Assembly (NCBI RefSeq): GCF_000426645.1 | Contig: NZ_AUFT01000011.1 | Span: forward strand, 149,334-213,333 | DNA length: 64,000 nt | Source of the DNA: Nakamurella lactea DSM 19367 | GTDB lineage: Bacteria; Actinomycetota; Actinomycetes; Mycobacteriales; Nakamurellaceae | Reading direction: 5' to 3' | In this document: piece after piece, positions 8,181 through 16,728 of the stretch | How the letters are laid out: every line of letters begins with the position of its first letter | How positions within the stretch are numbered: position 1 is the first letter of the stretch | The notes under the pieces: model-generated | Seen by the model: the letters and a program-made list of their open reading frames with translations, nothing else | What the model was told of the DNA's origin: nothing | Databases searched by the model: none | Made by a program: the position numbers and the translations under genes

Positions 8181-8993
8181 TCAGAAAGTTCCTCTGGCCA
8201 GGTTGCCGCGGCGCTCGGCGATGTCGTCACGGGCGAAGAACTTCGTCACCTGCTCGTCCGTCAGCGGAGCCACCCCGCCGACGGCGTACGCGGCAGTGCG
8301 GACCTGAGCGCCCTTCACCGCCATCGCCGAGATGCCGTCGACCCCGTCGGCGGTCGGAGCGATCGCCACGATGCCGTGATTGCCGAGCAGCACCAGCTGC
8401 GGCAGTTCGCCGGTCTGCTCGACCCGCTGGGCGAGCGCGGCGTGGAAGGTCTGGCCGAGCGCGATACCAGGCTGGGCGTAGGGAACGTACAGCGGGCTGG
8501 CACCGATCACCACCGCCTCGTCGGAGTACACGATCCGCTCGTACGCCTCGGCCGCGTGCACCGAGGCCAGCAGTCCGACCACCGCCGTCGGATGCGTGTG
8601 CCCGACGAACCGCGCCGCGTCGGCGACTCCGGCGGCCAGCGCAACCGCCTGTACCGCAACGTGAACCAAGGCCTCGATCGACCCGCGCCGGCGGCGGCCG
8701 CCGATCTCACCGGCGTCCAGCGCGGCCGTCAGATCGGCCTGGGTGGCGGCCGGATCGGTGAGCAGCGGCGTCACCCGGGCGACGTCGATCACCACGAAAT
8801 CGTCTCTGGTGGCTGTTGCCATGTTCGAGCCGGACGCCTTCACCGCGATCCGGCCGCCGGTCAGTTGCTGAGAGGTGTTGCCCTCGGCCAGGATCACCAG
8901 GTCCCGCTCCGGCCGGCCCAACGAGTGAGTCAGCGCCAGAAGCTCATCGCTGACCTGGTCCGGGGCAAACACCGCGGTTTCTTGCTGTGGCAC
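8181..8993 (-). CDS. Class II aldolase/adducin-family protein in rhamnose operon
   Basis: This is a 270-residue, probably zinc-dependent, class II aldolase/adducin protein. The phosphate-site motif EGNTSQQL, the metal motif GHTHPTAVVG and a third histidine in GNHGIVAI are intact, so it should be catalytic. The family includes fuculose- and rhamnulose-phosphate aldolases and sugar-acid decarboxylases. The operon already has an aldolase in the bifunctional enzyme, so this is an extra activity; it may act on a related deoxy-sugar phosphate or be a second rhamnulose-1-P aldolase. The start is GTG 8993 with GAGGA 9 nt upstream. An insertion near residues 95-102 is Arg-rich (GGRRRRGS). Confidence 0.82.
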   Translation of the reverse strand: MPQQETAVFAPDQVSDELLALTHSLGRPERDLVILAEGNTSQQLTGGRIAVKASGSNMATATRDDFVVIDVARVTPLLTDPAATQADLTAALDAGEIGGRRRRGSIEALVHVAVQAVALAAGVADAARFVGHTHPTAVVGLLASVHAAEAYERIVYSDEAVVIGASPLYVPYAQPGIALGQTFHAALAQRVEQTGELPQLVLLGNHGIVAIAPTADGVDGISAMAVKGAQVRTAAYAVGGVAPLTDEQVTKFFARDDIAERRGNLARGTF

Positions 8994-9068
8994 TGTCGTT
9001 CGTCCTCGCTGTCCGATCGGTGCGGACCGATGTTCGTGGTGGGTGGTGGAAACCGGCGACCCCGCCGG

Positions 9069-10166
9069 CTATCTGGCGCCGCCGTATCTTCGATTGGCCA
9101 TGCCGTTGAGCAGCGCCGCCACGATCAGCACCACGCCGAGCGCCAGCAGCTGGTACTGGGTGCCGTCGTTCCCCTCGAACGACAGCAGGATGCCGGCGTT
9201 GAGCCAGGTGATCAGCAGCGTGGCGAGGACGACGCCGGCCACCCGGCCGATGCCGCCGGTGATGGCCACCCCGCCCAGTACCGCGATGGTGATGGCGGGC
9301 AACGCCATTCCGTTCCCCGAGGTTCCGGCATCCGGACGGGCCGAGAAGAACTCACCGGTGACATACACCGAGACCAACCCGGCGATCAGCCCCGCGAGCA
9401 CGTAGGCCCGCATCCGGGTGCCGGCCACGTTGATGCCGGAGTACCGGGCGGCCACATCGTTGGTGCCGATCGAGTAGATCCTGCGCCCGTAGGTGCCCCT
9501 GGCCAGGAACAACCAGACCGCGATCACGGTCGGCACCAGAAAGGTGAACACGCCCAGCGGGATGTTGGGGATGAACTGGCCGATCAGCGGCAACTCGACC
9601 GACCTGGTCATCGAGTCGAGGCCCTGGATGGATTCGGTCGAGATCGGCTGCTGGTCGTTGATCACCACGGCCAGTGACTTGAACGCGTAGTACGTGGCCA
9701 GGGTGGCGATCAGCGCCGGGAACCCCAGTCTGGCCACCAGGAATCCGTTGATCCAGCCGAGGAAGGCACCCACGGCAGCGGCGAGCAGCAGGCCCGCCCA
9801 GAACGGCCAGCCCCACTCGCCGTAGGCGAAGCCGAACACCATCCCGGTCAGCGAGACGATCGCACCGATGGACAGATCGATGCCGCCGCGGCCGGAGACG
9901 ATGACGATCAGTTCGGCCAGCGCGAGCATAGCCAGCGGCACCGCGTCGATCAGCACCGTTGCCATGTAGTCGAAGTTGTACTCGGCGGTCATGTATCCGC
10001 CGGCCGAGAGCACGAAGTCGACCCCGACGACCAGCACGATCAGCACGGCCAGCAGCACGATCCGCTGCGTGAGAACCGCGCGCAGCAACCGGGATCCGAG
10101 CGATTCCGAGGCCCCGGCCGGCGCGCTCTCCGGATTCACCTGAGGTGCGGGTGCGGTGGTGGTCAT
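9069..10166 (-). CDS. rhaQ: Rhamnose ABC importer permease (RhaQ-like)
   Basis: This 365-residue permease of the CUT2/RbsC type (BPD_transp_2) has about 8-10 hydrophobic segments after a cytoplasmic N-terminus of about 25 residues. The typical motifs SGRGGIDLSIGAIVSLTG and GINVAGTRMRAYVLAG are present. It pairs with the permease encoded just upstream to form the membrane channel for L-rhamnose. Its ATG overlaps the preceding gene's stop by 4 bp and has a GAGGAGG ribosome site. The rhamnose assignment rests on the operon; the protein alone says only monosaccharide. Confidence 0.88.
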   Translation of the reverse strand: MTTTAPAPQVNPESAPAGASESLGSRLLRAVLTQRIVLLAVLIVLVVGVDFVLSAGGYMTAEYNFDYMATVLIDAVPLAMLALAELIVIVSGRGGIDLSIGAIVSLTGMVFGFAYGEWGWPFWAGLLLAAAVGAFLGWINGFLVARLGFPALIATLATYYAFKSLAVVINDQQPISTESIQGLDSMTRSVELPLIGQFIPNIPLGVFTFLVPTVIAVWLFLARGTYGRRIYSIGTNDVAARYSGINVAGTRMRAYVLAGLIAGLVSVYVTGEFFSARPDAGTSGNGMALPAITIAVLGGVAITGGIGRVAGVVLATLLITWLNAGILLSFEGNDGTQYQLLALGVVLIVAALLNGMANRRYGGAR

Positions 10167-11194
10167 GCGGTCCTCCTCGCGCGCTGGCGGATCAGGTCGG
10201 CGCCGACGGCGACGATGATGGCCAGTCCGACGAACAGATCGGACAGCTGTGACGGCCAGCCGAGCTGGGTGACGCCGGAGGTGACGGTCTGCACCAGCAG
10301 GGCGCCGAGCACCGTGCCGAGCACCGAGCCGCGGCCCCCCATGATCGAGGTACCGCCGATCACCACCGCGGCGATCACCGCCAGTTCGCGTCCGGCGCCG
10401 ACCGACTGGTCAAGGGTGGATGTGCCCTTGGCGATGTAGAACAGGCTGGCGATGCCGATCAGCAGCCCGGTGATCAGGTAGGCGAGCAGCACCCGCCGCT
10501 GCACCCGGACACCGGCCAGTCGGGCGGCCACCTCGTCGCCGCCGATGGCGAAGAAGTGCCGGCCACCAGCGGTGTGCCGCAGGTACCACCAGGCGATCGC
10601 GGCGAGCACCACGGTGATCAGGAACGAGTGCGGGACGCCGAAGCTCCGGCCGTCGACGCCGCGGCCGAGCGAGGCCAGGGTGCCGGGAATCCCGTTGACG
10701 GTTGACGAGTGGAAGATCTGCAGTCCGATGAACTGGAACAGGTTGGCGGTGCCGAAGGTGATGATGATCGCGTGGACCCGGCCGTAGGCGATCAGCAGGC
10801 CGTTGATCAGGCCGAGCACCCCGCCGATGACGATCGAGATCAGCAGTGCCATCCAGATCGAGAAGTTCAGTGACACCAGCATTTTCGCGGTACTGACGGC
10901 ACACACCATGATCGCGCCGCCGACCGAGATGTCGATGCCACCGGTGATGATGATCATCGTCATGCCGATGCCGATCAGCGCTACCGGGGCGACGTCCACC
11001 AGCAGCGGCTGCAACGAGCCGGGCGTCATGAAGGCCGGGGTGAAGATCCACAGCAGGATCCAGACGACGGCGATGACGCCGATCAGCACCACCTCCTGGC
11101 CGGTGACCGGCGGGGCCAGCACCCGGCCCCGCGCTCGCGGAGCGGCGGCGGTCGGGTCGGCGCCGGGGTCCTCGAGCGTCGTGGGGCTACTCAT
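10163..11194 (-). CDS. rhaP: Rhamnose ABC importer permease (RhaP-like)
   Basis: This 343-residue CUT2-type permease is the partner of RhaQ. It has about 8-10 membrane segments and the conserved ITGGIDISVGGAIMV and GGTSIMGGRGSVLGT motifs. It overlaps the ATPase gene before it and rhaQ after it by 4 bp each, so the three transport genes are translated as one coupled block. Two different permease genes are the rule for rhizobial-type rhamnose importers (RhaP and RhaQ), whereas ribose importers usually use one. Confidence 0.88.
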   Translation of the reverse strand: MSSPTTLEDPGADPTAAAPRARGRVLAPPVTGQEVVLIGVIAVVWILLWIFTPAFMTPGSLQPLLVDVAPVALIGIGMTMIIITGGIDISVGGAIMVCAVSTAKMLVSLNFSIWMALLISIVIGGVLGLINGLLIAYGRVHAIIITFGTANLFQFIGLQIFHSSTVNGIPGTLASLGRGVDGRSFGVPHSFLITVVLAAIAWWYLRHTAGGRHFFAIGGDEVAARLAGVRVQRRVLLAYLITGLLIGIASLFYIAKGTSTLDQSVGAGRELAVIAAVVIGGTSIMGGRGSVLGTVLGALLVQTVTSGVTQLGWPSQLSDLFVGLAIIVAVGADLIRQRARRTA

Positions 11195-12840
11195 CGGCCA
11201 CCTCCGTTCTCGATGTCTGTGTCTGTCTCTGGGTCTGGGTCTGTGCCGGTGTCTGTGGCCGTGTCAGCACCGGTCGTCGCGGACCGGGCCACGGCCTCGT
11301 CGATGGCTCCGGCGGCCGCCGACAGCACGTCGACCTGAGTGGCGCCCGGCCCGAATTCGGCGACAACGGTGCCGGCCCTGATCACCTGCAGCCGGTCGGC
11401 GATCCGCAGTGCCTCGCTCAGATCCGAGGTCACCACCAGCACGGCTACGCCGTTCTCGGCGAGCTCGGTGATGATCCGGTGGATCTCCTCCTTGGCGCCG
11501 ACATCGACGCCCTGCGTCGGTTCGGCCAGCACCATCACCTTGGGCTGGGCAACCAGTTGCCGGGCCAGCACGACCTTCTGCGCGTTGCCGCCGGACATCG
11601 CACCGATCGGGGTGCGTTCGCTCGGGGTCTTGATCGCCAGCCGCTTGATCAGGGCCAGCGCGGTCTCCTTCTCCTTCGCCCGGTCGACGAACACGTCACC
11701 GTAGGACAGTCGCGGCAGATGCCCGATCGAGATGTTGAACGCGATCGACTGGAAGCCGAACATGCCCTGCAGCTTGCGATTCGCCGGCAGCAGAGCGATA
11801 CCGAGCTTGCCGGCCTGGCGAGGACTGCGGGGCCGCACCTGCTTGCCGGCCAGCAGCACGGCACCGTCGGTGTACCGCTCGATCCCGTAGAGGGTGTCGG
11901 CGATCTCGGACACGCCGGAGCCAACAAGTCCGTACAGCCCGACGATCTCGCCCGGCTTGACGGTGACGTTCACGTCGTGGAACTGACCGCGCAAACCGAG
12001 TTCGGACAGCACCAACATCGGTTCGCCGTCCGGGATGTTGCGCTCGACGCGCTCGTCGGACAGGATGCCGCCGACCATCAGTTCGGCGATCTTGCGCACC
12101 GAGAGATCCGCGATGGGATAGCTGCCGATGGTCTCGCCGTCCCGCATCACGGTCACCGCGTCGGCGATCCGGAACAGCTCGTCCAGCCGGTGCGAAATGT
12201 AGATGACCGACACGCCGCCGGCGGCCAGCCGGCGGACAACGCCGAACAGCACGTCGATCTCGTTATCGGTGAGAATGGCGGACGGCTCGTCCAGGATCAG
12301 GATCTTGGCATTGCCGACCAGCGCCTTGGCGATGGACACCTGCTGCTGGGTGGCGATCGAGAGTTCCCCGACGGCGACCGTGGAGATCCTCTCGGGCAGC
12401 CCGAGCAGGGCAAGCAGCTCGACCACTTGGCGGTTCTGCTCCGCCCAGTCGATCCGGCCGCCCCGGCGGACCTCGCGGCCCAGAAAGATGTTCTCCGACA
12501 CCGTCAGTTCGGCGAACAACTGCGGCTCCTGGTACACGGTCGCCACCCCGAGGGCCATCGCATCCTGGGTCGAGTTGATGCTGACCGGCGAGCCCTCGAA
12601 CTCGATGCCACCCGTATCCGCGGCCTCGGCCCCGGAGATGATCTTGATCAAGGTCGACTTGCCGGCACCGTTCTCACCGACAAGGGCATGGACCTGGCCG
12701 ACGCCGACGGTCATGTCCGCGTTCCGGATCGCCCTGACCCCGCCGTAGCGCTTCGATATCCCGTGCAGCGCCAACCTTGGCTGCTCCGCCCCGGGCGCCG
12801 GCGGGCCGGGCACCGGCTCGACCGAAGATGCGGTGGGCAT
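11191..12840 (-). CDS. rhaT: Rhamnose ABC importer ATP-binding protein, duplicated ABC domain
   Basis: This 549-residue ATPase powers the rhamnose importer. It has two ABC domains in tandem, as in RbsA. Domain 1 (about 20-255) has Walker A GENGAGKST and Walker B LILDEPSA, with an altered signature (IATQQQVSIAKAL). Domain 2 (about 275-515) has the degenerate P-loop normal for this family and an intact signature MSGGNAQKVVLARQL. The last 30 or so residues are an unusual Asp/Thr-rich tail (TDTGTDPDPETDTD). AAGGAG lies 8 nt before the ATG at 12840. The 99-bp gap from the binding-protein gene holds a strong hairpin. Confidence 0.92.
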   Translation of the reverse strand: MPTASSVEPVPGPPAPGAEQPRLALHGISKRYGGVRAIRNADMTVGVGQVHALVGENGAGKSTLIKIISGAEAADTGGIEFEGSPVSINSTQDAMALGVATVYQEPQLFAELTVSENIFLGREVRRGGRIDWAEQNRQVVELLALLGLPERISTVAVGELSIATQQQVSIAKALVGNAKILILDEPSAILTDNEIDVLFGVVRRLAAGGVSVIYISHRLDELFRIADAVTVMRDGETIGSYPIADLSVRKIAELMVGGILSDERVERNIPDGEPMLVLSELGLRGQFHDVNVTVKPGEIVGLYGLVGSGVSEIADTLYGIERYTDGAVLLAGKQVRPRSPRQAGKLGIALLPANRKLQGMFGFQSIAFNISIGHLPRLSYGDVFVDRAKEKETALALIKRLAIKTPSERTPIGAMSGGNAQKVVLARQLVAQPKVMVLAEPTQGVDVGAKEEIHRIITELAENGVAVLVVTSDLSEALRIADRLQVIRAGTVVAEFGPGATQVDVLSAAAGAIDEAVARSATTGADTATDTGTDPDPETDTDIENGGGR

Positions 12841-12892
12841 CAGGTAACTCCTTATACGGAAATGTGCAGTGCAGAAGGGGATGTCGGGTGCC

Positions 12893-12929
12893 CCCGGCGA
12901 CCGGGCGGCGACGGCCGCCGGTCGCCGGG
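12893..12929 (-). promoter_or_regulatory. Strong hairpin between binding-protein and ATPase genes
   Basis: The perfect 12-bp arms CCCGGCGACCGG (12893-12904) and CCGGTCGCCGGG (12918-12929) enclose 13 nt, beginning 11 nt after the rhaS stop. There is no T-run. Hairpins at this place in importer operons often protect or partly terminate the message so that binding protein exceeds the membrane subunits; that role is inferred here. Confidence 0.65.
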
Positions 12930-12939
12930 AGCGGATGGA

Positions 12940-14148
12940 TCAGTAGTTGAAGTCGCCGACGTTGTCCTTGGTCAGCACCAACGGCGGACCGAGCAGCAGC
13001 GTCTTGCTGGCCGCGTCGTAGGACACGTCCTTCAGGTCCGCGGACACCTGTGGCTTGGCCGCGATCTCGGTGCCCTCGGCCAGCTGCACGCCGGCCCAGA
13101 CGGTCAGGTAGCCAAGTCCCTGGACGTCCCAGAGGATCGAGGCTGACGATGAACCGTCCTTCAGGTACGGGGCCATCGACAGCGGGGTACCAAGCCCGAC
13201 GGTGAAGACCGTGCCGATCTTGCCGGCGTCCTTGACCGCCTGGGCCACACCGGGTGCCGACGAGGTGCACTCTCCGACCAGACCGGTGAGGTCCGGGTGG
13301 GCGTTCATCAGGTCGGTGGCCATCGAGGTCGCCTTGCCCTGGTCCTCACCGGCGTAGACCACGTCGACCAGCTCGGCGTCCGGGTACTTGTCGGCCGCCA
13401 CCTGCTTCTGCACCTTGATCCAGGAGTTGAGGTTCTCCGCGGTCTCGCCGCAGGACACGATGGCGTACTTGCCCTTACCGCCCATGGCCTTCATCAGCTG
13501 CTCGGTGAGCGCGGTACCGATGCCCTCGGTCGAAGCCTGCTCGACGAAGATCTGCCGGACCGAATCCGGCGCGTCGGTGTCGGAGGTGCCGACCTTGATC
13601 CCGGCGGCGTCGGCCTGCTTGAGCACCGGCGCCATCGAGTTCGGGTCGTTGGGCGCGACGAACAGCGCGTCGACCTTCTGTTGGATGAACGAGCGGGCGA
13701 TCTGCGCCTGCTGCGCGGCATCCGCCGTGGTCGGGCCCTGGTACAGCCACTGCACGCCGAGGTCCTTGGCGGCCTTCTCGCCGCCGGCGTTCATCGCCTC
13801 GAAGTACGGGATGCCCTGCAGCTTCGGCACGAAGGCGATCTTGAAGTTCTTCGACGCCTTCACCGGCGCCCCACCCGCAGCGGAACCTGCCGTATCGGAG
13901 GCCGCAGCCGTGTCCGAGGCCGCAGCCGTGTCGGACGCCGCAGCCGTGTCCGAAGCCGCAGCCGTGTCCGAGGCCGCAGCCGTGTCCGAAGCCGCAGCGG
14001 TGTCCGAAGCCGCAGCCGTGTCCGAGGCGGCGGTGGTGCCGGCCCCGGCCGATGCGGTGTCCTCGTTCTTCTTGGTACAGCCGGCCAACGCCAGTGATGC
14101 AGCGAGACCGATGGCGATGATCGCCGAGATCTTGCGAGTGCGGGTCAT
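12940..14148 (-). CDS. rhaS: Rhamnose-binding lipoprotein with repetitive linker
   Basis: This 402-residue solute-binding protein of the periplasmic-binding-protein type 1 fold (Peripla_BP_4) captures L-rhamnose at the cell surface. A lipoprotein signal ends at LALAGC with lipid-bearing C24. Residues 41-88 are eight tandem ASDTAA hexapeptides that form a flexible spacer between anchor and binding domain. The domain starts at about NFKIAFVPKLQGIPYF and contains FVAPNDPNSMAPVL. A strong AGGAGGAAAG ribosome site precedes the ATG. The gene is flanked by a hairpin array before it and a strong hairpin after it. The substrate is assigned from the operon and from similarity to rhizobial RhaS. Confidence 0.9.
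   Translation of the reverse strand: MTRTRKISAIIAIGLAASLALAGCTKKNEDTASAGAGTTAASDTAAASDTAAASDTAAASDTAAASDTAAASDTAAASDTAAASDTAGSAAGGAPVKASKNFKIAFVPKLQGIPYFEAMNAGGEKAAKDLGVQWLYQGPTTADAAQQAQIARSFIQQKVDALFVAPNDPNSMAPVLKQADAAGIKVGTSDTDAPDSVRQIFVEQASTEGIGTALTEQLMKAMGGKGKYAIVSCGETAENLNSWIKVQKQVAADKYPDAELVDVVYAGEDQGKATSMATDLMNAHPDLTGLVGECTSSAPGVAQAVKDAGKIGTVFTVGLGTPLSMAPYLKDGSSSASILWDVQGLGYLTVWAGVQLAEGTEIAAKPQVSADLKDVSYDAASKTLLLGPPLVLTKDNVGDFNY
13885..14028 (-). repeat. Eight 18-bp coding tandem repeats (ASDTAA)
   Basis: Eight in-frame 18-bp units, nearly identical at the DNA level (unit GCCGCAGCCGTGTCCGAG on the plus strand), encode the rhaS linker. The last unit is slightly diverged. Copy number may vary between strains without breaking the frame. 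Confidence 0.9.
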
Positions 14149-14168
14149 TCCTTTCCTCCTGTTATTGC

Positions 14169-14270
14169 GCGGTCTCCCGCTGTTCTGGTGCGCGGTCTCC
14201 CGCTGTTCTGGTGAGCGGTCTCCCGCTGGTACGGCGCGCGGTTTCCCGCTGGTAGGGCGCGGTTTCCCGC
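14169..14270 (-). repeat. Five tandem GNRA-tetraloop mini-hairpins in the rhaB-rhaS spacer
   Basis: Five 12-nt units start at 14169, 14192, 14215, 14238 and 14259 (plus-strand starts; spacing 23, 23, 23, 21). In the transcript each reads GCGG-GAGA-CCGC (three copies) or GCGG-GAAA-CCGC (two copies), a 4-bp stem capped by a GNRA tetraloop. The array fills the 131-bp gap between the rhaB stop and the rhaS ribosome site. Confidence 0.8.
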
Positions 14271-14279
14271 GGTGTCACC

Positions 14280-15794
14280 TCATCGGCCCTCCCCACTGCC
14301 GCGGCCAGGGCCATCGCCGAGGTCCGCTTCGCGGAGCGCCTGCAATTGTTCGGCTGCGCCGCTCCAGCGGGCGTCCGATCGTGGTAGGTAGGAGGTGATC
14401 TCGGTGCCGGCGGCGACGACCTCGCGGATCTGTTCCGGGCCGTCCAGTTCGCCGAGCGCGACCAGTTGGACCGCGGCGTTGCCCAGCGCCGTCGCCTCGG
14501 CCGGACCGCAGTGCACCGGCACCCCGGCCGCGTCCGAGGTGAGCTGGGACAGCAGGACATTGTTGACCCCGCCGCCCACCACCGAGATCGACGGCGGCCG
14601 TTCACCGGTGGCCGCCGTGACATCCTCCAGCACGCTTCGATAGCCGAGCGCCAGCGAGTCGAGAATGCATCTGGCGACCGCACCGAAGCTCTGCGGCACC
14701 GGCTGCCCGGTGCGGGCGCAGTACTCGCGGATCCGAGTCGGCATGTCGCCGGGCGGCAGGAACTCCTGGGCGTCCGGGTTGATGATCGACACCAGCCCGT
14801 CCGCCGCGGCGGCCTGGTCCGCGAGCTCCGGATAGCTCAACTCGACGCCCTCGCGTTGCCACTGCCGACGGCACTCCTGCAGGATCCACAGGCCCATCAC
14901 GTTGCGCAGCAACCGGATCGAGCCACGGTAGCCACCCTCGTTGGTCAGATTCGCCGCTCTGGTGGTCTCGCTGACAACCGCCTTGTCGACCTCGACCCCG
15001 GCCAGCGACCAGGTGCCGGAGGAGATGAACATCGCGCCGTCGTCGACATAGGGCACGGCGACCACTGCGCTGGCCGTGTCGTGCCCGGCCGGCACGATCA
15101 CCCTGGCGCCGGCCAGCGCTCCGGTCGCCGTCGCCCCGCGGAGCGCGCCGACATCGGTGCCGGGCGCGACGACCTCGGGCAGCATGCCGGTCGGCACTCC
15201 CAGATCGTCGAGAAGCTCTGTTGCCCAACGGTTCCCGGCCATGTCGTAAGCACCGGAGGTGGAGGCAGCGGTGTAGTCGGTGACGGTGGCGCCCGACAGC
15301 AGGTGGTGGAAAACATCCGGCATCATCTGCAGGGTCTCGGCCCGGCGCAGCAGGTCGGGCCGATACTCGGCGTCGTCCATCATGCCGAAAATGCCGTTGA
15401 TGGAAAGGATCTGCACACCGGTGGCGTTGTACAGCCGCTCCGGTCCGACCGTCCGCAATGCCCGTTCGAGGGCGGCCACCCGCCGCCCGTCCCGGTAACA
15501 CATCGGGTCTTCCAGCAGGGCGCCGTCGGCGTCGAACAAGCCGTAGTCGACGCCCCAGGTGTCCACTCCGACCGAGGCGACCGGATCTGGCCCCGCGGCC
15601 AGCTCCGTCAGCCCCGCGTCGATGTCGCTGCCGAGCCGATCGACATCCCAGCGCAACCGACCGCCGTGCTCGTGCGGCACGTTCGCGAACCGGTTGACAA
15701 TCCTTTGCTGCAACCGAGTTCCGTCGAACGAGACGGCCATCACCCGGCCGCTCTCGGCACCGAGATCGACCGCCGCCACCGTCCGGGCGCTCAT
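14280..15794 (-). CDS. rhaB: L-rhamnulokinase
   Basis: This FGGY-family kinase of 504 residues phosphorylates L-rhamnulose at C1. It matches RhaB through VAVDLGAESGRVMAV at the N-terminus, GVDTWGVDYGLFD, GHDTASAVVAVPY, SSGTWSLAGVE and NLTNEGGYRGSIRLLRNVMG. The start ATG 15794 lies 19 nt after the stop of the regulator gene; a GTG at 15806 is an alternative that adds four residues. The C-terminus ends in a Gly/Glu/Arg-rich tail. It is the second gene of the operon, before the transporter genes. Confidence 0.93.
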   Translation of the reverse strand: MSARTVAAVDLGAESGRVMAVSFDGTRLQQRIVNRFANVPHEHGGRLRWDVDRLGSDIDAGLTELAAGPDPVASVGVDTWGVDYGLFDADGALLEDPMCYRDGRRVAALERALRTVGPERLYNATGVQILSINGIFGMMDDAEYRPDLLRRAETLQMMPDVFHHLLSGATVTDYTAASTSGAYDMAGNRWATELLDDLGVPTGMLPEVVAPGTDVGALRGATATGALAGARVIVPAGHDTASAVVAVPYVDDGAMFISSGTWSLAGVEVDKAVVSETTRAANLTNEGGYRGSIRLLRNVMGLWILQECRRQWQREGVELSYPELADQAAAADGLVSIINPDAQEFLPPGDMPTRIREYCARTGQPVPQSFGAVARCILDSLALGYRSVLEDVTAATGERPPSISVVGGGVNNVLLSQLTSDAAGVPVHCGPAEATALGNAAVQLVALGELDGPEQIREVVAAGTEITSYLPRSDARWSGAAEQLQALREADLGDGPGRGSGEGR

Positions 15795-15813
15795 CGGCCC
15801 GCCTGCCACTGGA

Positions 15814-16662
15814 TCATCGCTGACCCGCCGCCCTTGGCCGGCGACCGCCGGCTGCGGCGGCGCGGAACGGCAGGTCGACCAGCTCGGCGGAGACCACGAC
15901 GGTATGGATCGGCACGCCGGCCGCCGCCCACTCACCCACCACCGACTGCTCGATGCCCTCGTCGGTGTACAGCGCTTCGATCCGGTCAGTGGAGGCGAAC
16001 GAGTGCAGGCCGAACCTTCCGACCTTCGAGGAATCGAACAGTCCGTAGACCTGGTTGCAGGCATCGGCGATGAACTTCTTGGTGTGTGCCTCCTCGGCCA
16101 CCATGTCCAGCAGCCCGAGGTCGGTGGACAGGCCCATCAGGCCGAAGAACCCCTTGTCGATCCGACCGCGACCGGACAGCACATCGCCGATCGGGCCGAC
16201 CATCGACTCGGCGGAACGGCGCAGCACGCCGCCGGGCATCAGCACCATCGCGGTCGACTGGGCCAGGAACAACTGAGCGACCCGCAGCCCATTGGTCACC
16301 ACCACCAGATTGCGCCGGTCCAGCAGCTCGGTGGCCAGGTAGTAGCAGGTGGTCGAGGAGTCGAGGGCGATCACGTCGCCGTTGCGCACCAACGGGGCCA
16401 CCGCCGCCCCGATCGCCTGCTTCGCGCGCATCGAATGCCGGATCCGCATGTCGAAGGCGCCCTCGTCGGTATCGCCGGCGGTGACCGCGCCGCCGCGCAC
16501 CCGGCGCAACATCGACCGGCGCTCCAGCGCGTCCAGATCCTTGCGGATGGTCACCGCGGAGACCTTGAAGCGCTTCGCCAGTTCGGCCACCATCACCCGA
16601 CCGGTGCGGTCCAGCTCGACCAGGATGGACTGGGCCCGGTCGAATTCGTCGAGCGATGCCAC
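15814..16662 (-). CDS. rhaR: DeoR-family regulator of the rhamnose operon
   Basis: This 282-residue regulator has an N-terminal winged helix (about 10-60; VAELAKRFKVSAVTIRKDL) and a C-terminal DeoR sugar-phosphate sensor domain of the isomerase-like fold (DSSTTCYYLA, LMPGG, GLMGLSTDLGLLD). DeoR proteins usually repress catabolic operons and release DNA on binding a phosphorylated intermediate, here probably a rhamnulose phosphate. I chose GTG 16662 because GGAGGT lies 8 nt upstream. The gene is first in the operon, so autoregulation through the site at 16761-16780 is likely. Rhizobial rhamnose loci also use a DeoR-type RhaR. Confidence 0.88.
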   Translation of the reverse strand: MASLDEFDRAQSILVELDRTGRVMVAELAKRFKVSAVTIRKDLDALERRSMLRRVRGGAVTAGDTDEGAFDMRIRHSMRAKQAIGAAVAPLVRNGDVIALDSSTTCYYLATELLDRRNLVVVTNGLRVAQLFLAQSTAMVLMPGGVLRRSAESMVGPIGDVLSGRGRIDKGFFGLMGLSTDLGLLDMVAEEAHTKKFIADACNQVYGLFDSSKVGRFGLHSFASTDRIEALYTDEGIEQSVVGEWAAAGVPIHTVVVSAELVDLPFRAAAAGGRRPRAAGQR

Positions 16663-16728
16663 AGGTGCTACCTCCGACGACTCGGCGCTGAGTTTCCTGA
16701 CCAACCCGCCGGACCGGCGGATCCGCGA

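Noticed and set aside
11479..13146. A plus-strand open frame of 555 codons opposite rhaT and rhaS
   Set aside because: His/Asp/Gln/Gly-rich antisense translation with no family features; the minus-strand ATPase is certain.
14169..14270. CRISPR or protein-binding iteron array
   Set aside because: Repeat cores are 12 bp with 9-11 bp spacers that are themselves alike; the GNRA hairpin reading explains the variation better.
15795..16064. N-terminal extension of rhamnulokinase into the regulator gene
   Set aside because: The extra 90 codons read through the DeoR gene in another frame and lack kinase features; the kinase family start fits ATG 15794.
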